A stretch of DNA of 64,000 nucleotides from Erythrocercus mccallii (taxonomy: Eukaryota; Chordata; Aves; Passeriformes; Dicruridae), in the NCBI GenBank assembly GCA_013397435.1, contig VZRG01000271.1, forward strand, positions 310,001-374,000, written 5' to 3'. The notes beneath the pieces were generated by a model, which did not search any database, was not told where the DNA came from, and saw only the letters and a list, made by a program, of their open reading frames with translations. The translations under genes were made by a program, and so were the position numbers. This document shows, piece by piece, positions 51,011 to 62,487 of this stretch (position 1 is its first letter; each line of letters begins with the position of its first letter).

Positions 51011-51190
51011 TTCCATTTACCAATCTGCACTCCTTCCACTCGAGCTTTGAGGCAGAGGCTGTGCACACTGATATCACTGACTTTCTCACGGCGTGTCACC
51101 TCTCGGTCTCTTTGGCAACCAACAAAAGGAACTTCTCCAGAGGAGGCAGCAGCAGCTGTAGAACAGCTTCCAGTTGGAGATCTCTGGTAA
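51011..51190 (+). CDS. Putative terminal coding exon of an unrecognised gene
   Basis: Acceptor CCACTGCTTCCTCCCCAG (AG at 51009-51010) starts a phase-0 frame of 59 codons, ending TGG TAA at 51185-51190. The translation has an Arg/Ser-rich centre followed by an acidic and alanine patch (EEAAAAVEQL). AATAAA follows at 51292-51297, as a short 3' untranslated region would require. A donor-like CTG|GTAATT overlaps the stop. A second frame through the same DNA is also open, to about 51322, so coding-frame choice is uncertain. Joined to exons at 31844, 46546 and 49660 it would complete a product of about 199 residues. Confidence 0.28.
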   Translation, partial: FHLPICTPSTRALRQRLCTLISLTFSRRVTSRSLWQPTKGTSPEEAAAAVEQLPVGDLW

Positions 51191-51291
51191 TTCGGGGAAC
51201 TCCAAGTGCATTGATTACTGAGGGAAGGATCTGGTTTCCTGAGTGCATCCATTTACCTTGTTTACCTTTGCAGGTAATTTGTGTAATTCAG

Positions 51292-51297
51292 AATAAA
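51292..51297 (+). terminator. Candidate polyadenylation signal AATAAA
   Basis: Canonical hexamer about 100 bases after the stop of the putative terminal exon. Many AATAAA hexamers occur by chance in this AT-rich window. Its value lies only in its position. Confidence 0.25.
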
Positions 51298-52249
51298 GAC
51301 CTGGAGTCGTATATGACAAAATAGTTTGGAAGTCAGCATCTGCCATGGAACTGTATCTTTCTTGCCTCAGCAACCTCACAAACTGCCTTTTGCCGTTACT
51401 ATTCTACAGACCTTAATATTTAATCTAAAGTGTCCCAAAGTCCATCATTTGCTGATGTTTTGATGAAAATTTTGAAACACGTAACTGTTTGAAATTCAGC
51501 TTGTAGATGAATCCGATCGGGAAGTTGATGCAGAGCCTTTCTCATGGCTTCGATAACAGCAGGAGTGGTAGCCTCAGGTTACAGTCCCTCCTTTGGCTTC
51601 CAGTCAATGTCAGCTTAAGGTTTTAGTGCTAATTTTGAAAGCACTGTGAGACTCATGCCACCAACTACCTGAAGGAGCAATTTTTTAAAATGTCAATCTA
51701 TTATATAATCAGTGTGCAGAACAATGCAGAGTGTGAGACCAGCATTTGAGAAGTGAAGGTAAAATCTTGGCAGCTAGAAACTTGCAAGAAAGTGGTTTCA
51801 TCAATAAGTCCTTCCTGAGAAACACTGCATTCTGAAAGATCCTTTTCAGCAAATGAAGGATGTTCGAAGTCTTCAAACTCTGCCAGCTTTCCCCGTCAAA
51901 AGACAAAACAAAAAAAGTTAACTGACTTTTTATAATTACCATGGCTTTTTCAAAATATGTCCATTGTTCCCAGACTTGATCCTTGTCCAAAATGAGATAC
52001 AGATATTAAGAGAATGTGTTATGTTTGAAAAAATGTTCAAAATTGCAGTGATACGCGAATGTTCAAGATTTCAGATGAATAAACTAAAAGTAATAAATGA
52101 CCCGTAGCTAAGTTGCAGACTGATTGCAGGCCTTAGTTTTCAGCAGTATGCTATGGGAAATTGCTTGTAACTCCGATTTTATAATAGCTGTAATATATTC
52201 CTCAAGTCTCAGTGCACAAACGTTTCCTTTGCCTGTCACAAGATGGCAG

Positions 52250-52510
52250 AGTAAGAACATACATAGCAGTTGTTCACCGAGTGCTTCCATTGCCACAAAA
52301 TCCGGCCAAACTCGCCTGCAGATCCGTCAGGGCCTGGCAGCCAGAGCCCTTAGTGAGACACTGTGCTGGGGCTGCTCACTCGCCGCTGTCCCCAGGACAT
52401 CTCCGCACTGCTCTCCTCTTAGCTGGCAGCAGTGCTGGGGCAGGGCAGGTGTGCAGAGACCCACTGCATCCTCACCACACATCCTCCTTGGGTGCAGAGT
52501 CTTGCTGATC
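52250..52510. other. GC-rich islet without recognised gene
   Basis: A 250-bp stretch richer in G and C, with several CpGs (for example CCGGCC, ATCCGTC, CTCGCCGCTG), stands out from its surroundings. It is crossed by open frames of up to about 130 codons, but the longest starts at TTG and has no recognised domain. It could be an old repeat, an exon or a weak regulatory island. Confidence 0.3.
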
Positions 52511-53289
52511 ATCCTGTGAGACTGAGGCATGCTATGTACATGGAGCCTTTATCATTCCTCATTTCTTGAGCCCAGGCTCAGCTCTCTGAGTTAACAGTCT
52601 GTTAGTTACAAAGAAATGTCTTTAGCGTGGTAGGGATGGCGGTGGCACGAGATGCCTCAGGGCTGCTGCTCAGTTGTAGAAGAGGCAGAGGGAGCAGGCA
52701 GGGCCAAGTGAAAAGTGCTGTGTGAAAGTCCCTGCTGTGTAGTGGATGGTTTGGTTTTGGATGAGTGGGATGTTCTACCTCAGACACCATGTGAGAGATA
52801 TATAAAAATAATGGTGTCATTACATGCTATTGTTTATCTACACTGGGTTTCCAGCACCATGTGTGCTGTCAGGACTCCTCTAATCCCTTTGGGTTCTCCT
52901 TCTCATCTCTCTGAATGCCCACAGAAGTCCACAGCACAATGACAAGTGTCTGAAGTGGGTTGTACAGAAAAGCAGAGGGTTGTGTAACCACTGCTCACCC
53001 AGGATGTCCCATAGAAGCCTGCCCACTCTAACTCACTTCTATGAAAAACAGGGAAAGATTTCTAGCACCTGGCCCAGCTCTAGGCCATTTGCTCTGTGAA
53101 GGGACAGTAGTAGGTAGGGAATATCTACACATGCTTCCCTGACAAACTGATAGATGGAGGCATGTCTTTTGTTTGGGCTCAGGCAGAGTGGTGTTCCCTG
53201 CCTGTGTCTGCCCTGCCTGCAAGTGACAGAAGCTGTGGCACAGCTGCCACTGAACAGCATGCGGGACTCTGGACCACTCTCTTCATGGG

Positions 53290-53826
53290 GTGCAGTCCTT
53301 CAGGAAAAGGCCATGGGTCCCTCGGGATCAGAGGTCCTGCCAGCAAACCTGCTCCAGCATGGGGATTCCCTTGAGGTCACAGCTTCCTTCAGGCATCCAC
53401 CTGCTCTGGCATGGGGTCCTCCCCAGGCTGCAGGTGCATCCCTGCTCCACCCTGGACCTCCATGGGCTGCAGGGACACAGCTGCCTCACCATGGTCTGCG
53501 CCAGAGGCTGCAAGGAGCTGGAACACCTCCTCCCCCTCCATCTGCACTGACCTTGGGGTCTGCAGACCTGTTCCTCTTGTGTATTCTCACTCCTGTCTCT
53601 CTTGACTGCTGTAGAAGTTGAGCATTTTTATCGCCCTCTTCTTACTACATTAGCCCAGAGGCAGCACCACCACTGCTAATGAGCTTGGCCTGAGCCACTG
53701 GTGGGTCCACCTTGGAGCTGTCTGGCATTGGCTCTGTCAGACATGGAGGAAGCTGCCAGCAGCTTCTCACAGAAGTCACCTCTGTAGGCCTCCACCACCC
53801 AAATCTTTCAAAACAAACCCAATACA
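53290..53826 (+). repeat. Avian interspersed repeat, copy 1 (family unassigned)
   Basis: I recognise this as a high-copy bird repeat but cannot name its family. Diagnostic blocks in order are GACCTCCATGGGCTGCAGGG, CACCATGGTCTGCGCCAG, GGTCTGCAGACCTGTT, GGCATTGGCTCTGTCAGACA and CAGCTTCTCACAGAAG, ending AAACCCAATACA. The first third is built from diverged units of about 50 bp (GGCTGCAGG...CATGG). A related copy lies inverted at about 56935-57360. ERV-derived or LINE-derived origin are both possible. The left boundary is approximate. Confidence 0.65.
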
Positions 53827-54728
53827 AGCCTCTTGAAGAACTGGAAATAAGTTTTCTGTAATGGTGTTATCAATGAGCCAGGACCCAGACAAAAGAGAGT
53901 GATGAGTCAAACTGGTAGTCTCAATCCACCATAACACTGGATGTACTCATGTGAACAATTTAGCTCTTTTCAGACAGCAAGGACATTGTGTTTGTGTAAT
54001 TTTCCACCCTTTCCTTGACTAATAAAACCATTAATAATGTAGAATTTTATCTTTTACAGATTTATAGATACTTTTACCGTCTCTGTTCCACAAGCTAAGT
54101 CCTTTTTATTTTGGTTTGAAAGTAAACTTATGCTTTTGTAGTGGAATGAATTGTGCTAACTTATCTTTGGTTGCTGGCCTATGTGCAGTGAAATAAGCAC
54201 CTATTTCCTCCTATTCTCATATTTTTAGGCTTTAAATCCTGGTTTGCCCAGGGATATTTCTGGTCCCTGAAATGCTGTTATCTGTCTGATAAATGGTTTG
54301 AACATTATCTAACAGCAGCTTTCCCTGTTCCAGGTTGGACTTTCTTTGCACTCACCCTGCACAGGAGCTCCTGGAAGTGAGGACTGGCCAGCCCAAAGAC
54401 GCATTTGCTTGCAGGTCCTTCTTTTGGAGACAATGACAGTTTGCTAACACAGATACAGAGTTCTCACTGCCTCTTGGTCTCTGCGCCCAGGCACCCCCAG
54501 TTTAACTGGGATAGGCAGAGCACCCGTGACCAGTGTCTCTAGATTCTCACCCCAGCTGAACGCCTTGGTTTGACTTTCAGGCAATATCTGAATCTGATGG
54601 ACGGAGCTTAATGATTGTATTTCTCTCTGGTTTTCCTATAGTAGGGGAAAATGTGCTTTTCACAACTTACTGTTTCTTGAGCACTATCAACATAATTTAA
54701 AAAAATTATAGAAGTGGTGAATTACAGG

Positions 54729-55055
54729 TTAGAATTACAGAAAATTCCATGTTGGAAGGGACCTCAGGAGATCATCTGTACCAATCTCCAGCCAACAGCT
54801 GGGCCTTAGATTTGATTTTCCAGAGGACTGTCTAGCCAAGGAATATTCCTAAGCCAAGGGGATTCCACCACTTTGCTGGGATGCCTGTTCCAGTGTTTAA
54901 TTCTTCTCAACATGAATAATATTTTTTCTTAAATCCAAATGAAAATTCCCATGGAACAACATGTACCTGCTGTCTCTTGACCTGCTACCACCCATCCTAG
55001 AGAAGAGAGCACTTCCAGCTTCCCTGTAACTTCTCTAAGATGTTGGAAGACAGTG
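54729..55055 (-). mobile_element. CR1 LINE 3' fragment, diverged
   Basis: TAGAATTACAGAAAATTCCA and GTTGGAAGGGACCTCAGGAG open the complement of a CR1 tail. Further CR1-like landmarks follow: TGCCTGTTCCAGTGT, TTCTTAAATCC, and a Leu-codon-rich stretch ending near 55055. Its divergence makes it an older copy than those at 59.4 and 62.2 kb. Confidence 0.8.
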
Positions 55056-56934
55056 GCAAAGCAGTTTCAGGTAGAGGTGGACCTTTTGGAGATTTCTGTG
55101 TGGTTATGGGCACCCTCTGTGATCACATGAAATATTCTGCGCTTTCAAAGGTTTTGTGAATATAATTAATTTTGTGAAGATTCAGGTAAGAGGATTAAAT
55201 GTCTTAAGTGATGGGCTCAAAGCCCACATCTTTTGATGGGAGCTGAAACAGAATCAAAATCTACGTCTTTTTAACTCCAAGTGTGTTTGACAATTTCAAA
55301 AGAGCTTGGCATTTGAATCAACTCTCTGTCTCTGAGGATTGAAATCCTAACATCAGCTGCAGTGTGCAATGTTTTCATTGTGAGCACTGGAATATCATTT
55401 GATTGCATTTAGGTTTTCCTTGTCCTGCCAATGTTGCCTCTGCTTGTTCTGAATTTTTCCAAATTACTACAAGTCAGTAGTTGATCACAAAAATAAATCA
55501 GGTTCTTTATGCTGATTTTTTTCTCCTATGTCTTCCCTGTTTTCTATGGGAAATTTGTATCATTAAGCTAATTATGCTGATTAGCTGAGTTGAATTTTTC
55601 ATGTAGCCCTTTTTGAATGAAGCCTCACGTAAAAGCAATAACAGCTCTTAAATAATGTAACAAATTTTAAGAATAGAAATAGCAGATGAGACTATCAGCT
55701 GGTCAGAGGACATCAACATTTCTTTCAATTCTTTTTTTTTCCCTTTTGTTGGATCTGGGGTAGTAAGGAAAAAGCATTTATAATCTTGTTATATAGGAGT
55801 TCTCCAACAGAGGCAGGAGTGATACAGCTCAGTTTTCCAAGGAGCTTCATTGTGGCCATTTATCACAGTCAGATATTTGACTCAAGTGCAAAAACGTAGA
55901 AAACAAGGTTATACCAGGTCTCCAAGAAGGATTAAAAGTAACCCAAACAGTAGAGAAAAGAACAAAAAAAAAACAACCCAAGAAACAAACCACCGCATAA
56001 TTTTTTCTCTCACAGACTGAAACTTTATCTAAATTTTCAGCCAAAGTGAGAATATTTTCCATGGAGAAAAAGGATAAAAACAGGATGAAAGATATATGCT
56101 GAATCTTATGCTGCCCAGCAACGTGCAATCCAGTTTCCTGGTAAAGATGTTATGAAGTGTGTAGCTGACACTAGGATAATTTCCACAATCTTTTTGAAAG
56201 ATGGAAGGGGTTTGTTTCATATGCTTTTGGGAAAACAACAAACAGTAACTGGGAATATGAGACACTTGGACTATTTCTGAGTGACCTGTTTTTCAGAATT
56301 TTTAGAGCCTTGAGGCAAATCCCAAATTTTGACTAAGTATTTCTAAGATACAGGCAAGTTGCTTCTTCAGTTTAATGCCTGTAGGTTCCACATTGCATGT
56401 AAAGAAATTATGTTTGACATTATCGTAACCTTGAAGCCAAATCAGCTTTAAGAACAAAACTTGCTCTATATCCAGGGGTCCTGAGTGTCAGACTGCTTGT
56501 GTGAAGGGGGCACGTCCTGGTTTGTTTCATAAGACAAAACCGTGGCTGCCTTTTTGTTCGGCACCTCATTGCAACACAAATCATGGCTACGATGGGGAAA
56601 GCCCCGGAGGCACAAAGACCTTGCTGCAGGCACCAGATGTGAATTGCCACTGAATTTCATGTGCCAGTCTGAGAAGGCATTTCATTGTCAACCATCAGGA
56701 CACGGCCACTGCCTCACTGGTGAAGTCTTCACAGCAAATCACCACGTTTAATGACTTGCTGTTTCTCTAGGACTCAGAGGGCAAGCAGAGGAGTGTGTTT
56801 GGGAGAACCAAAAGGCAAGGACAGTCCTCAAGTTTTCACTCAGGTCTCAACACATTGTGTTTTCCGTGTTGGTTACTGCATCTTCCTGATTTTACAGATA
56901 TTCTCTTCAGCCATTAGACTGCAAATTTTGGCCT

Positions 56935-57360
56935 TGTGTATTGATGGTTATTGATGGGTTTTGATGGCAAGGTTTTGGCAGCAGGGCGCTGCATGGGTGG
57001 CTTCTGAGAGAAACTTCCAGAAGCTTTCCCCATTCCTGATAGAGCGAATGCCAGCTGGCTCCAAGACAGATCCACTGCTGTCTGAGGCTGAGCCCATCTG
57101 CAGCAGCTGTAAGTGCCTCGGGATAACATAATTAAGAAGGGTTAAAAATCCCTAAAACTGTGCAATAGCGGCTGGAGAAAACACTGGGAATATTCAAGAG
57201 AAATAACTCTGCAGACACCAGGATCAGTGAAGAAAGGAGGTGCCAGAGTGGAAATTCTCCTTCAGGCTGTGTTGAAGACCCCAGAGAGGAGCTGTGCCCC
57301 TGCAGCCCATGGAGGTCCATGGTGGGCACCTGGTGCCCATCCAGGGCCAGCCCACCACAC
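56935..57360 (-). repeat. Avian interspersed repeat, copy 2 (inverted)
   Basis: On the minus strand this repeats the block order of copy 1: GACCTCCATGGGCTGCAGG, GGTGTCTGCAGAGTTATTTC, GGAGCCAGCTGGCATTCGCT and TCTCAGAAGCCACC, ending near the CATCAATACAC tail. Its terminal part shows a small ATTGATGGTT-type duplication at about 56939-56962. The CACCAGGTGCCCACCATGG part beyond 57300 probably also belongs to it. Left and right limits are approximate. Confidence 0.65.
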
Positions 57361-57399
57361 ACCTTGCTAAAATCAACAGCAAAACTCCTCTTGACATCA

Positions 57400-59245
57400 G
57401 CATGGCCATAATGGTATCCAAAGAATCTTTGTCAAACCAGTAAAATCTTTCAAAATTCAGGGAACTTTAAAATGTGACCATCCTTGTGGCAGTTTTCTGT
57501 AAACTTGGGGTGGATTTATGGCAAGAACGTGTTTGCAAGATCCATGTTAATGAAATGTGCAGCAGGAGTTCTCAGCATGCACAGTGACATTCATCACTGT
57601 CAAAATCCCTCTTTGAATTCACATCCTCCCAACGTATTAATGAGGGCTTTAATCTCAAAGGACAAATCTGATCCACAATTGAATTCATGGGGAGTCGCAT
57701 TCCTCATGCATGAGTATAGGAAAACCTTGTAAGCTCCCAGCTGAGCTGCTAAGGCCTTTGCAATGGTTTGTGTGTGTCCTCCTTACACTGACATCACACC
57801 AAACTCCAGATTTTCTGCTTTGTGTATTCAATATAAATTCATAAGGTTTTTGGTCCTGTATGTGCCAGCAAGATGTACCAGATATTTTTAGAAAGGAAAA
57901 GTGTCAAGGACAGATTAAAAGGGTTGTAAAAATTTCCGCCAATGTTCAGCTCATGGGACAATAAGCTTGTAGCTTTGAAAAACAGCCCTTGTTTTGTCTT
58001 TATGCCTGGCATGACAAATCCTCTGTGTTCTGTAAAATGTTTTTCTCTCGTTTGCTTCTGTATAAACCTGAGGTTGTTTGGTAGAGACATTTCACCACAG
58101 GGTCCACTATAGGCATGCGTGAATGATGGAATTAGTGAATGTTTGAAAATGCAAAATTTGTGACCTTGTTACAGTGGTTATGAATACAATAATTTACTTT
58201 TTTTTCAGTGTATATAAAACTTTCTGAAGAACTGTGGAGTTAATGGCACTCTTAGAGTTATTTTTCCAAATGAATATGAAAAAATGTTTAAGAGTTCACA
58301 CAATCCAGCTCTAAAAGAAACACAGCTAATATTTCATTTAATATGTATACAGAAACTAGATAAGCTTTCACCTATAAACTTCCTTTAACTAAAACAAATA
58401 ACAGCAACTTTTCCAGTAATTAATTTCATAAATATTCTGATAAAATCTCTTAAATGTTGTCTTTCTGGAAGTCAAATATTCTGGAGGTAATATGCTGGCA
58501 CCTTGGAAGGAACTGACAGTTTGTGAACTCAAGTGATCATGACTGCCACTTTTTTCAGGAGCCAAAATACTTTCTGGTAATAGTACATGAGATCAACTCA
58601 TAAGAAGATTTGATTCGTGTTTCAAGCAGTTGCTGCTTGGGTGATTTATTTATTCCAACTGTTTCAGGAGTCAGAATATAAACCATGTCCTGAGTGACAA
58701 AGAGCTGACGTAGGTTAAAACATGGTTAAAACATAAGTTCATTAGCTCATATCTTCAGGCTTTGGTTTTGTTGGAAGAAGTTTCTTTATTTTTTTTTCTA
58801 TCTGTTTTCATCAGGATTCTTTAATTCCTGTCTTGGGACAGTGCAAAACCCACAATTTTATAGAGTACATAGCAACAGCTGGTTTTGTGACAATCCTGCC
58901 CTGATTTCCCTCGTAACCATGAAATATCATGAAGAAAAATAGTGGTTCTAATAATTTTGGACTTTTCCCATCCATACTGCTTCTTTAGAAGATATATTCT
59001 TTCTCAAAATGTCTTGCAGGCAGATTAAAGCAGGCTCCTGCATTTTCTCCTCTCCCAATCTGCTCCCTGCAATGCATCATTCACTTTACTAAAAACCTCA
59101 TATATGTGCTGTCTTAAAATGCCTTGTCTTCTGCTGTTTCTGCAAAGTCTGGTGTCTGCAGGGTTCTCTGACAACTGCTCTGCTCTATCCAACATTTTTC
59201 ATCTCTGCTTTTATTAATCCATGAAGAATATTACTGGGAAATGGC
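57400..59245. other. AT-rich noncoding spacer
   Basis: I see no recognisable gene or mobile element between the inverted repeat copy and the poly(T) tract. Confidence 0.5.
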
Positions 59246-59261
59246 TTTTTTTTTTTTTTTT
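59246..59261. repeat. Poly(T) tract of 16
   Basis: Uninterrupted run of T about 95 bases before the 59.36-kb CR1 copy. CR1 does not end in poly(A), so I treat it as independent. Confidence 0.85.
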
Positions 59262-59354
59262 GCTTGTTTGTAATTCTGAAATAAGAAATAAGAAGGAAAA
59301 AGGATACAAAACTATGTTATTCATTACCCTTATTTATGTTAATGCATTCAATAG

Positions 59355-60098
59355 TAAATCATAGAATTGTAGAATGGGTTCCATTGGAAGCAGCCTTAAA
59401 GATAAGTTCCAGCGCCCCTTCCATGGGCAGGGACACCTTCCACTAGACCAGGGTGCCCCATCCAACCTGGCTTTGAACACTTCCAGGGATGGGGCAGCCA
59501 CAGCCTCTCTGGACAACCTGTGCCAGTGATTCACATTCACAGTAAAAAATTTATTTCTAATATCTAATTTAAACCTGCTCTGTGTCACGGCCCCTTGTCC
59601 TGTCACTCCACCTGTTCTTTCCACTTGGAAACAGTCCCTCTCCAGCTTTCCTGTACATATGAGGAATTACAAAGTCCCTTCAGAGCCTTCTCTTCTCTAG
59701 GCTGAACAGCCACCACTCTCCCAGCTTGTCTGCATAGTTGCTTCAGCCCTCTAATCATGTTCATGGTATCCTCTGGATTCACTTCAGCAGGTCCTTCTTC
59801 TTTTGTTGATGGTTTCTTTTTGAACAGCTAGGTGCAGCACTGCAGGTGGGGTCCCACCAGAGAAGAGCAGAGGGGCAGAATCCCTTCCCTCGCTTGCAGC
59901 CCAGGGTGCTTTTGATGCAGCCCAGGACTCATTTGGCTTTCTGGGCTGTGAGTGCACATTGCTGGGTCATTTTGAGCTTCTCATCAACCAACACCCCCTA
60001 GTCCTTCTCCCCAGGGCTGCTCACAATCCATTCTCTGCACAGCCTGTGCTTGGGATTGCCCTGACCCAAGGGATGTTACGCAGTGCATTGCTCCCAGC
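59355..60098 (-). mobile_element. CR1 LINE, 3' end with part of the reverse transcriptase ORF
   Basis: This is the longest CR1 copy here. It starts at the complement of the 3' tail (AATCATAGAATTGTAGAATG). It continues through GGGCAGGGACACCTTCCACT, GGATGGGGCAGCCACAGCC and CTCTCTCCAGC to sequence complementary to the C-terminal end of the CR1 reverse-transcriptase ORF. Landmarks there are CTTTTGATGCAGCCCAGGA, GGCTTTCTGGGCTG and AGCTTCTCATC. It is truncated at the 5' end, as nearly all CR1 copies are, and the reading frame carries stops and small indels, so it is inactive. Confidence 0.93.
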
Positions 60099-61159
60099 CA
60101 GGCAGTGCAGAGTGACTGGTGTAACTCTGATTGCAGCTCTTACACAACTCCAGTTTATTAGACTTTACACAATACATTATTTATTACCTTGCAGTTATTG
60201 TTTTACCTATATTGACATATAAACTGGGAAGGCAAGCCTTATAAACAAACAGAAGAGAAAAATTTATGGAAAAAATAACATATATATTCCAATTCTTCAT
60301 TTATTCCCTCCTGGTTCTCAGAGAGCCCTGTGACTTCTGTTCATGGAGACTGAAAGAGCTGCTCACATTGCACAGGAAGGAAACCACGTTCTTCTGGGCT
60401 TTCAGAAGGCACACATATGACATATGTTATTGTTCTGAAATATATGGGCCAAGAAAAAAGAACCTGGATTTGTTGCAAAGCCTGGGATCTGGTAGGAACC
60501 TCTTGAGATGAAGAGTCTAAATTTGTAAGCAGAACATTCACTGTTTCTCATCACATCAGCAAACAGAGTTTACAAGCTGAAGAGCACAGTGCTGGCTGGC
60601 TTCTCCAGCTTTAAACACACTGACAGCAAGTGAATCCTTCTGCATGCATTCCAAACACCTGCTCCTCAGCTCAGCTCAGCCACACTATCTCACAAAAATA
60701 TATTCTTTATTCTTCTTTGATGAATCTCTAAAAAAAAGTCACTTGAATCCCAGAGTTTATTTTGTCTTGTTGAAGATAAACAAGCTATATACACAAAAAT
60801 GCAAAGTCTATTTAAATGGGATGTAAGTTAAAAGCCAGCAGTACATCTGTATCACCTGAAAAACAGGGAAATTGAGACCTGGATATGAATATTTTGACTT
60901 GGGCCCATTTTTAAGATAAATAGTGCAGTTAGAAGCTGTGTTCATTTTTAAAAATTAATATTATAATTGTTAATGCACATGTATTGTAATGTTAGGGATT
61001 GTAATGTTTGGATTATTCAGTCAATAACCAGATAGCAAACATGAATATGAGAGTTATGCAATAGAAAATCATAGTTCTTTTAAATGTAAAATCCAATAGA
61101 AAACTATAATAAAGCTATTTTCAGATTCAGAACTGCTGTATTGGTGTGTCCCTCCAGCA

Positions 61160-61224
61160 AAGTGTACACAGGTTATTCCAGATATTATGTGTAATATCTG
61201 TGTAAGTGTACACAGGTTATTCCA
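61160..61224. repeat. Two-copy direct repeat, 44-bp period
   Basis: AAGTGTACACAGGTTATTCC (21 bases with the final A) occurs at 61160-61180 and again at 61204-61224, with related ATATCTGTGT-type sequence between. This is a local duplication. Confidence 0.85.
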
Positions 61225-61477
61225 TGTATTTCCTGACATTGGAAATAAATGCTAACAGCTCAGATGTTGTGATATGTGCAAAGGATATGTATTATCCTTC
61301 AGCATACTCATATCTTAGCACTGTCTCTATTCTAAGCTATATCTGTAGACAGAAACAGAAATATTATATACAGAGAGAGAAGCATTGATATCTAGAATGA
61401 AAAACTCATTTTTTCCTTAATAAAGAAAAATTGAAAATAATTGTATTTGTAAAGAAATTCAAGGATACATAGGACAT

Positions 61478-61668
61478 AGGTAAATTCTTTACTCTGAGGG
61501 CAGTGAGACACTGGAAAAGGTTGCCCAGTGAAGTTGTTGCTTCCCCATCCCTGAATGTGTTCAAGGCCAGGTTGCATGGGGCTTGGAGCAACTTGGGATG
61601 GTGGCAGTTATCCCTGCCCATGGATGGAAAATTCAAGATTCCTACCAACCCAACCATTCTGTGATAGG
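61478..61668 (+). mobile_element. CR1 LINE 3' fragment, plus orientation
   Basis: CR1 sense-strand landmarks in order are TTTACTCTGAGGGCAGTGAG, GGTTGCCCAGTGAAG, CCCCATCCCTGAATGTG, TTCAAGGCCAGGTTG, ATCCCTGCCCATGG and CCAACCATTCTGTGAT. It ends close to the normal CR1 3' terminus. It is the only CR1 copy here on the plus strand. Confidence 0.92.
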
Positions 61669-62160
61669 AAGATGGTAAGATGCTTTAGTGTCCCATTAAG
61701 GAAATGTTAAAAATATGGCTGTGTGTAGAGTTTGCAAAAGGCAAAGTTGAAATAAGAGATTCCTTTTCAAAAACATTTAAAGAGTTTCTGAAAAATGTGA
61801 CCCACATAGAATCTGCCACTTCCACTATAAGTAAAAAAAGAAAACAAAACCCCTCAAAACCACAGCTTGAAGAGTTATATCTTGACACAAGGACTTGTCT
61901 TTAGGTCATCCAATATTCCTGGCCCATCTCATTCACCCACTTGCAGAATCTATACTTTTGTGGACTCCTGTTTTGCTTTTTCTGATACAGATAGACCCAG
62001 AAGAAGAAAGTGTATTGTATTCAAAGTGATTAGCATATCTTGGGTGAATTGTCATGCTTCATTTATGTTCTCAATGTGATTAAGATTAATCTTTTACTAC
62101 ACATGTATGACAGCATTTTGCTATTTTCTTCTGCATAGTTATTTTTTTGTAACTTCATTA

Positions 62161-62487
62161 ATAGAATCACAGAATATCTTGAGAGGGAAAGGACCCACAG
62201 AGTCCGAGTCCTGTCCCTGCACAGGATAACACCAGAGTCACACCATGTGCCTGAGAGCATTGTCCAAACACTGCTTGAGCTCTGTCAGGCTGGTGCTGTG
62301 ACCACTGCCCTGGGCAGCCTGTTCCAGTGCCCAGCCACCCTCTGGGGGAAGAACCTTCTCCTGATACGCAACCTAAACCTGCCCTGACACAACTTCAGGC
62401 CATTCCCTTGGGTCCTGTCACTGTCACCAAGAGGAGATCAGTGCCTGCCCCTCCTCTTCCCCTCAAAGGAAGGTGTAGACTGCAATG
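62161..62487 (-). mobile_element. CR1 LINE 3' fragment, neoavian-type subfamily
   Basis: The form is characteristic: ATAGAATCACAGAATATC, CCTGTCCCTGCACAGGATA, CACACCATGTGCCTGAGAGC, TTGTCCAAACACTG, GGCAGCCTGTTCCAGTGCCC, AACCTAAACCTGCCCTGACA and AGAGGAGATCAGTGCCTGCC. From memory of the subfamily this variant is abundant in neoavian and songbird genomes. It is one of the best clues to the host. The copy is only moderately diverged. Confidence 0.92.

Noticed and set aside
52124..52519. 131-codon plus-strand frame
   Set aside because: It starts at TTG, shows no domain, and has only scattered internal ATGs. Length is within chance for a locally GC-rich segment.
59334..59624. 96-codon minus-strand frame
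   Set aside because: It lies inside the CR1 3' untranslated region and reflects the repeat, not a gene.
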